Assembly: GCF_014650115.1 (NCBI RefSeq)
Contig: NZ_BMUI01000022.1
Location: 78,812 to 142,811 of the forward strand
Origin: Streptomyces olivaceoviridis
Lineage (GTDB): Bacteria; Actinomycetota; Actinomycetes; Streptomycetales; Streptomycetaceae
Direction: 5' to 3'
Length of the DNA stretch: 64,000 bases
Shown here: piece by piece, positions 16,617-25,488 of the stretch
How positions within the stretch are numbered: the stretch's first letter is position 1
Layout: each line of letters starts with the position of its first letter
Notes under the pieces: model-generated
The model's input: the letters and a program-made list of their open reading frames with translations, nothing else
Databases searched by the model: none
What the model was told of the DNA's origin: nothing
Position numbers and translations under genes: made by a program

Positions 16617-17954
16617 TCAGCTCAGCGGCAGCGCCGACAGCGCGGCGATCCCGAGGGTGAGCGGGCCGAACAGGGCCAGCAGGGCGGCGGCGCGGAGGAC
16701 GGCGGCGCCACGCAGCATCGCGGCGGGCGCGCCGAGGCGGAGCAGCGCGGCGACGGTGTCGGCGCGGCACTGGCGGGCCTCCACGGCCGCGGTGAGGAGG
16801 GTGGCGAGCGTGGAGCCGGCGACGACGAGCGCGCCGAGGGCGGACAGCGGGCCGAAGGCGGGGGCCGGGCCGGCGCCGTCGTACAGGGCGGTCATGGCGT
16901 AGCCGGCGGAGGCCACCGCGCAGACCACGCCCAGCGGGCGGCCGATCCGGGCGGCCTCCGCCATGAGCACCCGGCCGGCGAGCAGCCTCAGTGCCCCCGG
17001 GCGGGTGGACTGGAGGAGCCGCCCGCACAGGTGGGTGAGGCCGGGGGTGGCGAGGACGAGACCGGTGGCGGTGAGGAGCCAGCCGAGGAGCACGGCGAGG
17101 GAGGGCGCGGGGGTGGAGCGGCCGGCGTAGGCCTGTACGGCCAGTCCGGCGGTGACGAGGGCCACCCCCCAGGGGAGGCCGACGGGGGGCTGGACCTCGG
17201 TGTCCGGCGCCGGCGCGGGGGACTCGGGGCCGGCTCCGGCACCCGGTGCCGACGCGTCGGCGTCCACGCCGGTCGCCCCGGCGGTACGACCGCCCGCGGT
17301 ACGCGAGTCCGCCGTGGCCGGTGCCCGCGATCCCGCTGCCCGTCCCCTGAAGCGTCCCGCCGTCCCGAACGTCTCCTTCCTCGGCGACGACCCGTACGCC
17401 CCGAAGCGGCCGAAGCCGCGGCCGGTCCGGGGCGGGGGGACCGGGTCCCTCGGGCGCAGGGCCAGGGCCACCGCCGTGGTCGCCGTGGCCGGGAGCAGGG
17501 CGAGGAGGGTCAGGGTCGCCGGGAGCGGGAGGGAGCGGTCCGCCGCCAGGACGTCCGCCGCCGCGCCGTCGAACGGCATGCCCGTCAGGTCGCCGCGCAG
17601 GTGGAGGAAGACCAGCAGCGCCAGCAGCGAGCCCAGGGTGCAGGACAGGGCCGTCGTCAGCGCGGAGACGGCCATGAGGCGGGCCGGGCCCAGGCCCACG
17701 GCGGACAGGCCGGGGCGCGGCCGGGTGCCGGGGTCGGTGCGGGCGACCGCGAGCGCGAGGTACACCGTGGCGGCGAGCGGCACCGCGCACCAGGCCAGGC
17801 GCAGCGCGGAGGCGGTCGCGGCCTCCGGGTGGTTCAGGGCGTGGCCGAGGCTGGACAGCAGCAGGAAACCGGTGCCCGCCGAGGCCGCGGCCACCAGCAG
17901 GCGGCGCAGCTGGACGGCGGGCCGGGCGGCACGGGTCAGACGGAGAGCGAGCAC
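16617..17954 (-). CDS. Membrane subunit of a two-gene ABC system (FtsX/MacB-like layout)
   Basis: The protein has 445 residues from a GTG that overlaps the ATPase gene by 19 bases. There are about eight hydrophobic segments: four in the first ~190 residues, a hydrophilic Gly/Arg/Ala-rich linker of roughly 80 residues (from about GRGFGRFGAYG to DTEVQPPVG), then four more. The layout resembles FtsX-type permeases in which a large loop separates halves, though I see no clear MacB motif. With the upstream ATPase it probably forms an exporter or signalling complex. A run of seven T lies just before the stop on the + strand view (16609-16617). Confidence 0.75.
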   Translation of the reverse strand: MLALRLTRAARPAVQLRRLLVAAASAGTGFLLLSSLGHALNHPEAATASALRLAWCAVPLAATVYLALAVARTDPGTRPRPGLSAVGLGPARLMAVSALTTALSCTLGSLLALLVFLHLRGDLTGMPFDGAAADVLAADRSLPLPATLTLLALLPATATTAVALALRPRDPVPPPRTGRGFGRFGAYGSSPRKETFGTAGRFRGRAAGSRAPATADSRTAGGRTAGATGVDADASAPGAGAGPESPAPAPDTEVQPPVGLPWGVALVTAGLAVQAYAGRSTPAPSLAVLLGWLLTATGLVLATPGLTHLCGRLLQSTRPGALRLLAGRVLMAEAARIGRPLGVVCAVASAGYAMTALYDGAGPAPAFGPLSALGALVVAGSTLATLLTAAVEARQCRADTVAALLRLGAPAAMLRGAAVLRAAALLALFGPLTLGIAALSALPLS

Positions 17955-18676
17955 GCGGCCCGGCCTTCCGTGTCGGGGCTGTCCGGCAGGTGCACGGTAT
18001 GCACGCGCCGCCCGTCCAGCAGGGCCACCGTACGGTCGGCGAGCGCGGCGGTCTCGGCGTCGTGGGTGGCGAGGACGACCGTGATGCCGTGCGAGCGGGC
18101 CGCCGCGGTGAGCGTGCGCAGGACGTGGGCGCGGTCGGCGCGGTGCAGCGGGGCCGTGGGCTCGTCGGCGAAGAGGACCGTGGGTCCGGGGGCGAGCGCG
18201 CGGGCGATGGCGACGCGCTGGCGTTCGGCGTGCTGGAGGTCGCGGGGGCGGCTGCGGGCCTTCTCGCCGACGTCCAGCCGCTCCAGCCACTCCAGCGCGG
18301 CCACCTTGGCCCGGCGGCGACCGGCGCCGCGCAGCATCAGCGGGAGCGCGGCGTTCTCCCAGACGTTCAGCTCGGGGACCAGGAACGGCTCCGGGTCGAT
18401 CCACCCGAAGCGGTCCCGGCGCAGCCGCTCGCGGGCCATCGGGCCGAGCGTGTGCACGGGGGAGCTGTTGAACCACACCTCGCCGCACCGCACCGGCTCC
18501 AGGCCGGACAGGCAGCGCAGCAGGGTCGTCTTGCCGCTGCCGCGCGGGCCGCTGACGGCGAGGATCTCGCCCTGCCGCACGCCGAGCGTGACCCCGGCGA
18601 GTCCGGGGGAGCCGTCGCGGTGGCTGAAGTGCAGGGAGCGTGCCCAGAGCACGTCGTTGTCCGGCGGAGCCTCCAT
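17936..18676 (-). CDS. ABC transporter ATPase with a degenerate signature motif
   Basis: The protein has 246 residues. Walker A is GPRGSGKTT, Walker B is TVLFADEPTAPLH, and the switch His is in LATHDAETAAL. The ABC signature reads LQHAERQRVAIARAL, where LSGGQ would be expected; the Gly residues that contact ATP across the dimer are missing. The rest matches the LolD/MacB/FtsE type. It overlaps the permease gene, so both are co-translated. It may hydrolyse ATP slowly or pair asymmetrically. Confidence 0.88.
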   Translation of the reverse strand: MEAPPDNDVLWARSLHFSHRDGSPGLAGVTLGVRQGEILAVSGPRGSGKTTLLRCLSGLEPVRCGEVWFNSSPVHTLGPMARERLRRDRFGWIDPEPFLVPELNVWENAALPLMLRGAGRRRAKVAALEWLERLDVGEKARSRPRDLQHAERQRVAIARALAPGPTVLFADEPTAPLHRADRAHVLRTLTAAARSHGITVVLATHDAETAALADRTVALLDGRRVHTVHLPDSPDTEGRAACSLSV

Positions 18677-18798
18677 GGGCGTACACCTCGGTTCAGATCC
18701 GTTTTCCCGTGCCTGTTCCCCCGTCCGGGGGAACGAAGGCTGGGCTGATCGGTCACTGGCACGCTAGGCAGGTCCCGGACGGGAGCCCGGACAGCACA

Positions 18799-18844
18799 CG
18801 GCCCCGGGCCGCCGTTCTCACTCGAACGGAGGGCACCGGGGCCG
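18799..18844 (-). terminator. Terminator after the aminotransferase
   Basis: CGGCCCCGG (18799-18807) pairs with CCGGGGCCG (18836-18844), and an inner GCCGTTC/GAACGG stem extends it. It lies 24 bases beyond the aminotransferase stop on the minus strand, before the ABC gene pair. Confidence 0.75.
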
Positions 18845-18867
18845 GGGTCGGTCATCCCGTCGGATGA

Positions 18868-20232
18868 TCAGAGCTTGGTCCACGCCTCCGTGAGGGTGGC
18901 CCGCAGGATCTGCTCGATCTCGTCGAAGGTCCCCTGGTCGGAGATCAGCGGCGGGGCGAGCTGGACGACCGGGTCGCCGCGGTCGTCGGCACGGCAGTAC
19001 AGGCCGTTGTCGAACAGCGCCTTGGAGAGGAAGCCGTACAGGACGCGCTCGGTCTCCTCCTCGTTGAAGGACTCCTTGGTGTTCTTGTCCTTCACCAGCT
19101 CGATGCCGTAGAAGAAGCCGTTGCCGCGGACGTCGCCGACGATCGGCAGGTCGTGCAGCTTCTGGAGCGTGGAGAGGAAGGCGCCCTCGTTGTCGAGGAC
19201 GTGCTGGTTCAGCTTCTCCTTCTCGAACAGGTCGAGGTTGGCGAGGCCGACCGCAGCGGAGACCGGGTGACCACCGAAGGTGTAGCCGTGCAGGAAGGTG
19301 TTGTCGCCCTTGTAGAACGGCTCGGCGAGCCGGTCGGAGACGATGCACGCGCCGATCGGGGAGTAGCCCGAGGTCATGCCCTTGGCGCAGGTGATCATGT
19401 CCGGGACGTAGCCGAACTTGTCGCAGGCGAACGTCGTGCCGAGGCGGCCGAAGGCGCAGATGACCTCGTCCGACACGAGCAGCACGTCGTACTGGTCGCA
19501 GATCTCGCGCACGCGCTGGAAGTAGCCGGGGGGCGGCGGGAAGCAGCCGCCGGCGTTCTGCACCGGCTCCAGGAAGACCGCGGCGACGGTGTCCGGGCCC
19601 TCGAAGAGGATCTGCTGCTCGATCTGGTCGGCGGCCCAGCGGCCGAAGGCCTCGGGGTCGTCGCCGAAGAGCGGGGCGCGGTAGATGTTGGTGTTCGGCA
19701 CCTTGTGCGCGCCCGGCACCAGCGGCTCGAAGGGGGCCTTCAGGCCCGGCAGGCCGGTGATGGACAGGGCGCCCTGCGGGGTGCCGTGGTAGGCGACCGC
19801 GCGGGAGATGACCTTGTACTTGGTGGGCTTGCCGGTCAGCTTGAAGTACTGCTTGGCGAGCTTCCAGGCGGTCTCGACGGCCTCGCCGCCGCCGGTGGTG
19901 AAGAAGACCTTGTTCAGGTCGCCCGGGGCCTCGTTGGCCAGGCGCTCGGCCAGCTCGACGGCCTTGGGGTGGGCGTAGGACCACACCGGGAAGAAGGCGA
20001 GCTCCTGGGCCTGCCGGGCGGCGGTCTCGGCGAGTTCCGTGCGGCCGTGGCCGGCCTGGACCACGAACAGACCCGCGAGACCGTCGAGGTAGCGCTTGCC
20101 CTTGTCGTCGTAGATGTAGGTGCCCTCGCCCCGGACGATCGTCGGGACGGGGGAGTTCTCGTACGAGGACATGCGGGTGAAGTGCATCCACAGGTGGTCG
20201 TACGCGGACTTGCTGAGGTCCTTTGTGCTCAC
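18868..20232 (-). CDS. Class III (omega) aminotransferase, probably for diamines or aminobutyrate
   Basis: The protein has 454 residues. PLP fold-type I: FFTTGGGEAVETAWKLA in the N-terminal part, the Asp of LLVSDEVICAFGR for the pyridine nitrogen, and the Schiff-base Lys in TCAKGMTSGYSP. It is closest to omega-amino acid:pyruvate and putrescine-type enzymes. The GTG start lies 2 bases after the Lrp stop with GGGGA upstream, suggesting coupling; an ATG six codons earlier (20250) overlaps the Lrp gene and is an alternative. Beside an aldehyde dehydrogenase and a polyamine-binding protein, it probably turns a diamine or its derivative into an aldehyde. Confidence 0.9.
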   Translation of the reverse strand: MSTKDLSKSAYDHLWMHFTRMSSYENSPVPTIVRGEGTYIYDDKGKRYLDGLAGLFVVQAGHGRTELAETAARQAQELAFFPVWSYAHPKAVELAERLANEAPGDLNKVFFTTGGGEAVETAWKLAKQYFKLTGKPTKYKVISRAVAYHGTPQGALSITGLPGLKAPFEPLVPGAHKVPNTNIYRAPLFGDDPEAFGRWAADQIEQQILFEGPDTVAAVFLEPVQNAGGCFPPPPGYFQRVREICDQYDVLLVSDEVICAFGRLGTTFACDKFGYVPDMITCAKGMTSGYSPIGACIVSDRLAEPFYKGDNTFLHGYTFGGHPVSAAVGLANLDLFEKEKLNQHVLDNEGAFLSTLQKLHDLPIVGDVRGNGFFYGIELVKDKNTKESFNEEETERVLYGFLSKALFDNGLYCRADDRGDPVVQLAPPLISDQGTFDEIEQILRATLTEAWTKL

Positions 20233-20234
20233 GG

Positions 20235-20756
20235 TTATCGGGTTCCCCACATGTAGGTCTGCTTCTTGAGCTTGAGGTAGACGAAGCTCTCGGTGGAGCG
20301 CACGCCGGGCAGGGCCCGGATGCGTTTGTTGATGACGTCCAGCAGGTGGTCGTCGTCCTCGCAGACGATCTCGGCGAGGATGTCGAACGAGCCCGCGGTC
20401 ATCACCACGTACTCGACTTCCGACATGTCAGTCAGCGCGTCCGCGATCTTCTCGACATCGCCCTCGGCGTTGATGCCGACCATCGCCTGCCGGCGGAAGC
20501 CCACGGTGAGCGGGTCCGTGACGGCGACGATCTGCATCACGCCCTGGTCCAGAAGCTTCTGCACGCGCTGGCGCACGGCCGCCTCGGACAGACCGACGGC
20601 CTTGCCGATCGCGGCGTACGGCCGGCGGCCGTCCTCCTGGAGCTGCTGGATGATGGCGAGGGAGACGGCGTCCAGCTGGGGACTGCCGCCGTTCCTGGAC
20701 TCGCGGGACGAGTCCCTCTGGTCTGCGCTTCGACTGGCCACGGCCTCACTGTGCAC
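20235..20756 (-). CDS. Lrp/AsnC-family regulator
   Basis: The protein has 173 residues from a GTG (HSEAVASRSADQ). A ~35-residue polar lead is followed by the HTH (DAVSLAIIQQLQEDGRRPYAAIGKAV then AVRQRVQKLL, split here for length) and a RAM ligand-binding domain with YVVMTAGSFDILAEIVCEDD. It probably senses an amino acid or polyamine metabolite. It stands divergent from the aldehyde dehydrogenase at 20927 and in operon with the aminotransferase, so it likely controls both through the intergenic region. Confidence 0.92.
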   Translation of the reverse strand: MHSEAVASRSADQRDSSRESRNGGSPQLDAVSLAIIQQLQEDGRRPYAAIGKAVGLSEAAVRQRVQKLLDQGVMQIVAVTDPLTVGFRRQAMVGINAEGDVEKIADALTDMSEVEYVVMTAGSFDILAEIVCEDDDHLLDVINKRIRALPGVRSTESFVYLKLKKQTYMWGTR

Positions 20757-20772
20757 GACGTCTCGACAGTTT

Positions 20773-20821
20773 CGCAAGGCCCGATCGATGAAATTCGTTG
20801 TTTACGAGACCTGACCTTGCG
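20773..20821. promoter_or_regulatory. Spaced inverted repeat in the Lrp/dehydrogenase divergent region
   Basis: CGCAAGG (20773-20779) and CCTTGCG (20815-20821) are perfect inverted copies 35 bases apart. TTTCGCA also occurs twice near them in direct orientation. The stretch between is AT-richer than its surroundings (GATGAAATTCGTTGTTTACG) and probably contains the promoters. It is a plausible Lrp site; no experiment is visible from sequence. Confidence 0.4.
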
Positions 20822-20926
20822 GATTTCGCAGAACTGGTCGCGGCGGGGGTGTTGAAAACGTCGGTACGCCGACTAGGGTGGGTGTCTCAGAGATCGGACA
20901 GCTTGAACCAGATCAGGAGGCCGGCA

Positions 20927-22366
20927 GTGAGCACCGAGCTGCGTCGTCTGCGCAACTACATCGACGGTGAGTTCCGGGACGCCGCCGACGGACGGACCAC
21001 CGAGGTGGTCAACCCCGCGACGGGCGAGGCGTACGCCACCGCGCCGCTGTCCGGGCAGGCGGACGTGGACGCCGCCATGGAGGCCGCCGCCCGTGCCTTC
21101 CCGGGCTGGCGCGACACCACGCCGGCCGAGCGGCAGAAGGCCCTCCTGAAGATCGCCGACGCCTTCGAGGAGCGCGCCGAGGAGCTGATCGCGGCCGAGG
21201 TGGAGAACACCGGCAAGCCGGTCGGGCTCACCCGCTCCGAGGAGATCCCGCCGATGGTCGACCAGATCCGCTTCTTCGCGGGCGCGGCCCGGATGCTGGA
21301 GGGCCGCTCGGCCGGCGAGTACATGGACGGGATGACCTCGATCATCCGCCGTGAGCCGGTCGGCGTCTGCGCGCAGGTCGCGCCCTGGAACTACCCGATG
21401 ATGATGGCCGTGTGGAAGTTCGCCCCGGCCATCGCCGCCGGCAACACGGTCGTCCTGAAGCCGTCGGACACCACCCCGGCCTCCACCGTGCTGATCGCCG
21501 ACATCATCGGCTCGATCCTGCCCAAGGGCGTCTTCAACGTCATCTGCGGCGACCGCGACACCGGCCGCATGATGGTCGAGCACGACGTCCCGGCCATGGC
21601 CTCCATCACCGGCTCCGTGCGCGCCGGCATGTCCGTCGCCGAGTCCGCCTCCAAGGACCTCAAGCGGGTCCACCTGGAGCTGGGCGGCAAGGCCCCGGTC
21701 GTCGTCTTCGAGGACACCGACATCGCCAAGGCCGTCGAGGACATCTCCGTGGCCGGCTTCTTCAACGCCGGCCAGGACTGTACGGCCGCCACCCGCGTCC
21801 TCGTCCAGGAGTCCATCCACGACGAGTTCGTGGCCGCGCTCGCCAAGGCCGCGTCCGAGACGAAGACCGGCCGGCCGGACGACGAGGACGTGCTGTTCGG
21901 CCCGCTCAACAACCCCAACCAGCTCAAGCAGGTCTCCGGCTTCATCGAGCGCCTCCCCGCCCACGCCAAGGTCGAGGCGGGCGGCCGGCAGGTCGGCGAC
22001 AAGGGCTACTTCTACGCCCCGACCGTCGTCTCCGGCCTGAAGCAGGACGACGAGATCATCCAGAACGAGGTCTTCGGCCCGGTCATCACCGTCCAGTCCT
22101 TCACCGATGAGGACCAGGCCGTCGAGTGGGCCAACGGCGTCGAGTACGCCCTGGCGTCCTCGGTGTGGACCAAGGACCACGCCCGCGCCATGCGGATGTC
22201 CAAGAAGCTCGACTTCGGCTGCGTGTGGATCAACACCCACATCCCGCTGGTCGCCGAGATGCCGCACGGCGGCTTCAAGAAGTCCGGCTACGGCAAGGAC
22301 CTGTCGGCGTACGGCTTCGAGGACTACACCCGGATCAAGCACGTGATGACGTCGCTGGACGGCTGA
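20927..22366 (+). CDS. Aldehyde dehydrogenase, gamma-aminobutyraldehyde type
   Basis: The protein has 479 residues from a GTG with AGGAGG 6 bases upstream. NAD-dependent ALDH fold: LELGGKAPVVVF carries the general-base Glu, FFNAGQDCTAATR the catalytic Cys, and GEFRDAADGRT...PATGEAYATAPLSGQ the family N-terminus. It resembles the PuuC/PatD group that oxidises 4-aminobutanal or its gamma-glutamyl form to GABA. It is divergent from the Lrp-aminotransferase pair and is followed by a PotD-like gene. A second ALDH of the same type lies at 36754. Confidence 0.92.
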   Translation: MSTELRRLRNYIDGEFRDAADGRTTEVVNPATGEAYATAPLSGQADVDAAMEAAARAFPGWRDTTPAERQKALLKIADAFEERAEELIAAEVENTGKPVGLTRSEEIPPMVDQIRFFAGAARMLEGRSAGEYMDGMTSIIRREPVGVCAQVAPWNYPMMMAVWKFAPAIAAGNTVVLKPSDTTPASTVLIADIIGSILPKGVFNVICGDRDTGRMMVEHDVPAMASITGSVRAGMSVAESASKDLKRVHLELGGKAPVVVFEDTDIAKAVEDISVAGFFNAGQDCTAATRVLVQESIHDEFVAALAKAASETKTGRPDDEDVLFGPLNNPNQLKQVSGFIERLPAHAKVEAGGRQVGDKGYFYAPTVVSGLKQDDEIIQNEVFGPVITVQSFTDEDQAVEWANGVEYALASSVWTKDHARAMRMSKKLDFGCVWINTHIPLVAEMPHGGFKKSGYGKDLSAYGFEDYTRIKHVMTSLDG

Positions 22367-22387
22367 CGGCTCCTGGGCCGATTGTCC

Positions 22388-23611
22388 GTGGACGCGGTGG
22401 GACGGCATGCTTCCGGGGTGTTCCGGACTGCTCCCCGCAAGCCCCCGCTGTCCCGCCGTTCCCTCCTCGCCGCCCTCGGGGGCACCGCCGTGCTCGGTGC
22501 CCTCGCCGGTTGCGGGGTGCCCGCGGCCTATGTGGCGCCCGGTGACCGGGCCGCCGCCGACGACTCCGCGCGCGACAAGAAGCTGACCTGGGCGAACTGG
22601 CCGCTCTACATCGACACCGACGATGACGACCCCGGCCGGCGGCCCACGCTGGAGGGATTTGAGAAGCGCACCGGGATCTCCGTCGACTACGTCGAGGAGA
22701 TCAACGACAACGACGAGTTCTTCGGCAAGGTCGGCCCCGCGCTGATGAGCCACCGCTCCACCGGCCGCGATCTGGTCGTCATCAGCGACTGGATGTGCGC
22801 CCGGTACGTCCGGCTCGGCTGGGTCCAGGAGATGGACCGCGCCCACCAGCCGAACGTGGCGCGGCACCTCGACCCGCTGCTCCGCACGCCCGCCTTCGAC
22901 AAGGGCCGCCGGTTCACCGTGCCCTGGCAGTCCGGCATCACCGGCATCGCCTACAACCGCCGCGCGCTCGGCCGCGACCTACGCCGGGTCTCCGACCTGT
23001 GGGCCGAGGACCTCAAGGGACGCGTGACCCTGCTGTCCGGCCTGGACGAGTCGTTCGCGCTGCTCATGCAGGGCAACGGCGTCGACATCACCCGGTGGAC
23101 CGCGGACGACTTCCACCGGGTCTGCGACCAGGTGGAGCGGCAGGTCCGCCGTGGCCAGATACGCCGGTTCACCGGCAACGACTACACCAAGGACCTGGTC
23201 AGCGGGGACGTCCTCGCCTGCCAGGCGTACTCCGGCGATGTCATCCAGCTCCAGGCGGACAACCCCGACATCCGGTTCGTCGTCCCCGAGGAGGGCGCCG
23301 AACTGTGGTCGGACTCCCTGATGATCCCCGACCGGGCCCGCCACAAGGCCAACGCCGAGCGCCTGATCGACTACTACTACGCCCCCGAGGTCGCCGCCCG
23401 GCTCGCCGCCTGGGTGAACTACGTCTGCCCGGTCCCGGCGGCCCGCGAGGTCCTGGCCGCCGCCGAGGACGAGGAGACGGCCGCCCTCGCCGACAACCCC
23501 CTGATCTTCCCGGACTCCGGCATGCGCCGCCGCCTCGCCGTCGCCCGCGACATCACCTCCACGGAACGCCCGGAGTTCACCCGACGGTGGAACGGGATCG
23601 TGGGGCTCTAG
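22388..23611 (+). CDS. Polyamine-type ABC substrate-binding lipoprotein (PotD-like), first copy
   Basis: About 407 residues. SRRSLLAALGG is a twin-arginine signal and ends in a lipobox (LAGC). The mature protein shows the PotD fold: LTWANWPLYIDTD, YVEEINDNDEFFGKV, IRRFTGNDYTKDL and the Asp/Trp-rich binding region. It is clearly a paralogue of the protein at 38340, sharing RRFTGNDYT and INDN.EFFGK. The start is uncertain: a TTG at 22382, GTGs at 22388 and 22397 and no clear SD. No permease is adjacent, so it may use the PotABC proteins encoded 17 kb downstream. Confidence 0.88.
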   Translation: MDAVGRHASGVFRTAPRKPPLSRRSLLAALGGTAVLGALAGCGVPAAYVAPGDRAAADDSARDKKLTWANWPLYIDTDDDDPGRRPTLEGFEKRTGISVDYVEEINDNDEFFGKVGPALMSHRSTGRDLVVISDWMCARYVRLGWVQEMDRAHQPNVARHLDPLLRTPAFDKGRRFTVPWQSGITGIAYNRRALGRDLRRVSDLWAEDLKGRVTLLSGLDESFALLMQGNGVDITRWTADDFHRVCDQVERQVRRGQIRRFTGNDYTKDLVSGDVLACQAYSGDVIQLQADNPDIRFVVPEEGAELWSDSLMIPDRARHKANAERLIDYYYAPEVAARLAAWVNYVCPVPAAREVLAAAEDEETAALADNPLIFPDSGMRRRLAVARDITSTERPEFTRRWNGIVGL

Positions 23612-23644
23612 CTGTGCTGTCCGGGGACGGCGGCGGGGCCGGGG

Positions 23645-24514
23645 TCACTTCAGGCCGCTGAGCATGACGCCCCTGATGTAGTACTTCTGGAGCAGCAGGA
23701 ACAGGAGCAGGACCGGCAGGATGCTCAGGACGAGGCCGGCCATGACGATGGGCATCGTGCGGGCCGGGTCGACGTGGTCCTGGAGCAGTTGGATGCCGAC
23801 GGGCAGGGTCATCACGTCCGGGTTGGCGGTCGAGACCAGCAGCGCCCAGATGTACTCGTTCCAGGCGTCGACGAAGGTCAGCAGCCCGAGCGTGACCAGG
23901 ACCGGCTTGGTCTGCGGCACCACGATCCGCCACCACACGGCGAACTCGCCGGCCCCGTCGATGCGCGCCGCCTCCAGCACCTCGTCCGGGATCGCGACCA
24001 TGAACTGGCGGGTCAGGAAGATCCCGAAGCCGTTGACGAGGAACGGCACGGCGAGCGCCGCGATGCTGACGGTCAGGCCGGCACCGCCGCGCCCGGACAG
24101 GTCGTTGCCGCCCGCCAGCGGCCAGTGCACCAGGATCAGGAAGTGCGGGATGAAGAAGAGGAACGGCGGGAACATCATCGTGGACAGCACGAGGCGGAAG
24201 ACGAAGTCCCGTCCGGGGAAGCGCAGTTTGGCGAGCGCGTAGCCCGCGAGGGACGACGTGAGCAGCACCGACCCGGTGATCAGCGCGGTGGCGACCACGC
24301 TGTTGCGGAAGAGCACCGGCAGGTCCAACTGGCGGACCGCCGCCCGGTAGTTGGAGAGGTCGAACGCCTGGGGCAGGAACCGGTACGGCAGCGTGCCGGA
24401 CTCACCGGGGCCCTTGAAGGACGTCATCACCATGTCGAGGAACGGCACCACCGTGAGCACGGCGCCGGTCGCGACCACGAGGGACGACAGCCACGGGAAA
24501 CGGCGACGGCTCAC
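23645..24514 (-). CDS. Sugar-type ABC transporter permease (MalG-like)
   Basis: The protein has 289 residues and six membrane segments. The EAA loop reads EVLEAARIDGAGEFAVWWRIVVP, as in carbohydrate uptake CUT1 systems. GGGAGG precedes a GTG (VSRRRFPWL), 14 bases after the stop of the preceding permease. It ends the minus-strand operon. With the partner permease and binding protein it forms an importer; the ATPase is not in the window and is probably a shared MsiK-type subunit, as is usual in Streptomyces. Confidence 0.92.
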   Translation of the reverse strand: MSRRRFPWLSSLVVATGAVLTVVPFLDMVMTSFKGPGESGTLPYRFLPQAFDLSNYRAAVRQLDLPVLFRNSVVATALITGSVLLTSSLAGYALAKLRFPGRDFVFRLVLSTMMFPPFLFFIPHFLILVHWPLAGGNDLSGRGGAGLTVSIAALAVPFLVNGFGIFLTRQFMVAIPDEVLEAARIDGAGEFAVWWRIVVPQTKPVLVTLGLLTFVDAWNEYIWALLVSTANPDVMTLPVGIQLLQDHVDPARTMPIVMAGLVLSILPVLLLFLLLQKYYIRGVMLSGLK

Positions 24515-24528
24515 GCGTCCTCCCTCCC

Positions 24529-25488
24529 TCACGCCTCCTCCCCTTTGCGCCGGAACCACCACAGCTGCGCCAGCGTGACCGCGAGGACCACCACGAACAG
24601 CACGAACGCGGCGGCGCTCGCGGTGCCCCAGTCGCCGTAGCCGAAGGCCAGCCGGTACATCTCCAGCGCGGCCACGTTGGTCGCGTCACCCGGCCCGCCC
24701 CTGGTCATCACGCTGATCAGCGCGAACGACTGGAGGCCGGTGAGGAACTGGGTGACGCACACGAACAGCAGGGACGGCCGCAACAGCGGCAGGGTGATCC
24801 TCCGGAAGACGGTGGCCGCTCCGGCGCCGTCGAGCGCGGCGGCCTCGTAGTACGACTCCGGGATGGACTTCAGCCCGGCGGTCAGGACGAGGACCGCCGA
24901 GCCCAGCGAGGCCCAGGCCTGGACGACCACGACCGAGGGCAGCGCGGTGTCCGGGTCCGCGAGGAACGCCACCGAGCCGATTCCGACGGCGTTGAGGACG
25001 CCGTTGACCAGACCGCCCGGCTCGTACATGTACTTCCACACGTTGCCGACGGCGACGACGGTCGTGACGATCGGCAGGAAGTACAGGGTGCGCCACAGCC
25101 CCTGGAACCGCAGCTTGTCGATGCAGGTCGCGACGAGCACCGAACCCGTGAGGGCGAGGGCGACGGTGCCCAGGGCGAACAGCAGCGTGTTGGTGAGGAT
25201 CGGGGTCAGGAACGTCGATCCGTCCGCGAACAGGCCGGTGAAGTTGTCCAGGCCGGCCGGCTCGATGTCGCCGAGGGCGAACCCGGACCAGTGGGACGTC
25301 GACAGCAGCAGCGCGAAGCCGAGCGGCAGGATCAGGAAGACCGCGAAGAACAGCAGTACCGGTGCCAGGAAGAGGTAGGCGACGACGGTCTGGCGGCGCC
25401 GGTGGCGGATGCGGCCGTCGACGGCGGGTCGGACGGCCCGCGCACGAGGGGTCCGTTCGGCCGTCTCCGGCACCAGGGCGTTCACCAT
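24529..25488 (-). CDS. Sugar-type ABC transporter permease (MalF-like)
   Basis: The protein has 319 residues and six membrane segments after a basic cytoplasmic head (RIRHRRRQTVVAYLFLAP). The EAA loop is SYYEAAALDGAGAATVFRRITLP. Its ATG overlaps the stop of the binding-protein gene (ATGGTGA), so the two are translationally coupled. It pairs with the MalG-like permease downstream. Confidence 0.92.
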   Translation of the reverse strand: MVNALVPETAERTPRARAVRPAVDGRIRHRRRQTVVAYLFLAPVLLFFAVFLILPLGFALLLSTSHWSGFALGDIEPAGLDNFTGLFADGSTFLTPILTNTLLFALGTVALALTGSVLVATCIDKLRFQGLWRTLYFLPIVTTVVAVGNVWKYMYEPGGLVNGVLNAVGIGSVAFLADPDTALPSVVVVQAWASLGSAVLVLTAGLKSIPESYYEAAALDGAGAATVFRRITLPLLRPSLLFVCVTQFLTGLQSFALISVMTRGGPGDATNVAALEMYRLAFGYGDWGTASAAAFVLFVVVLAVTLAQLWWFRRKGEEA

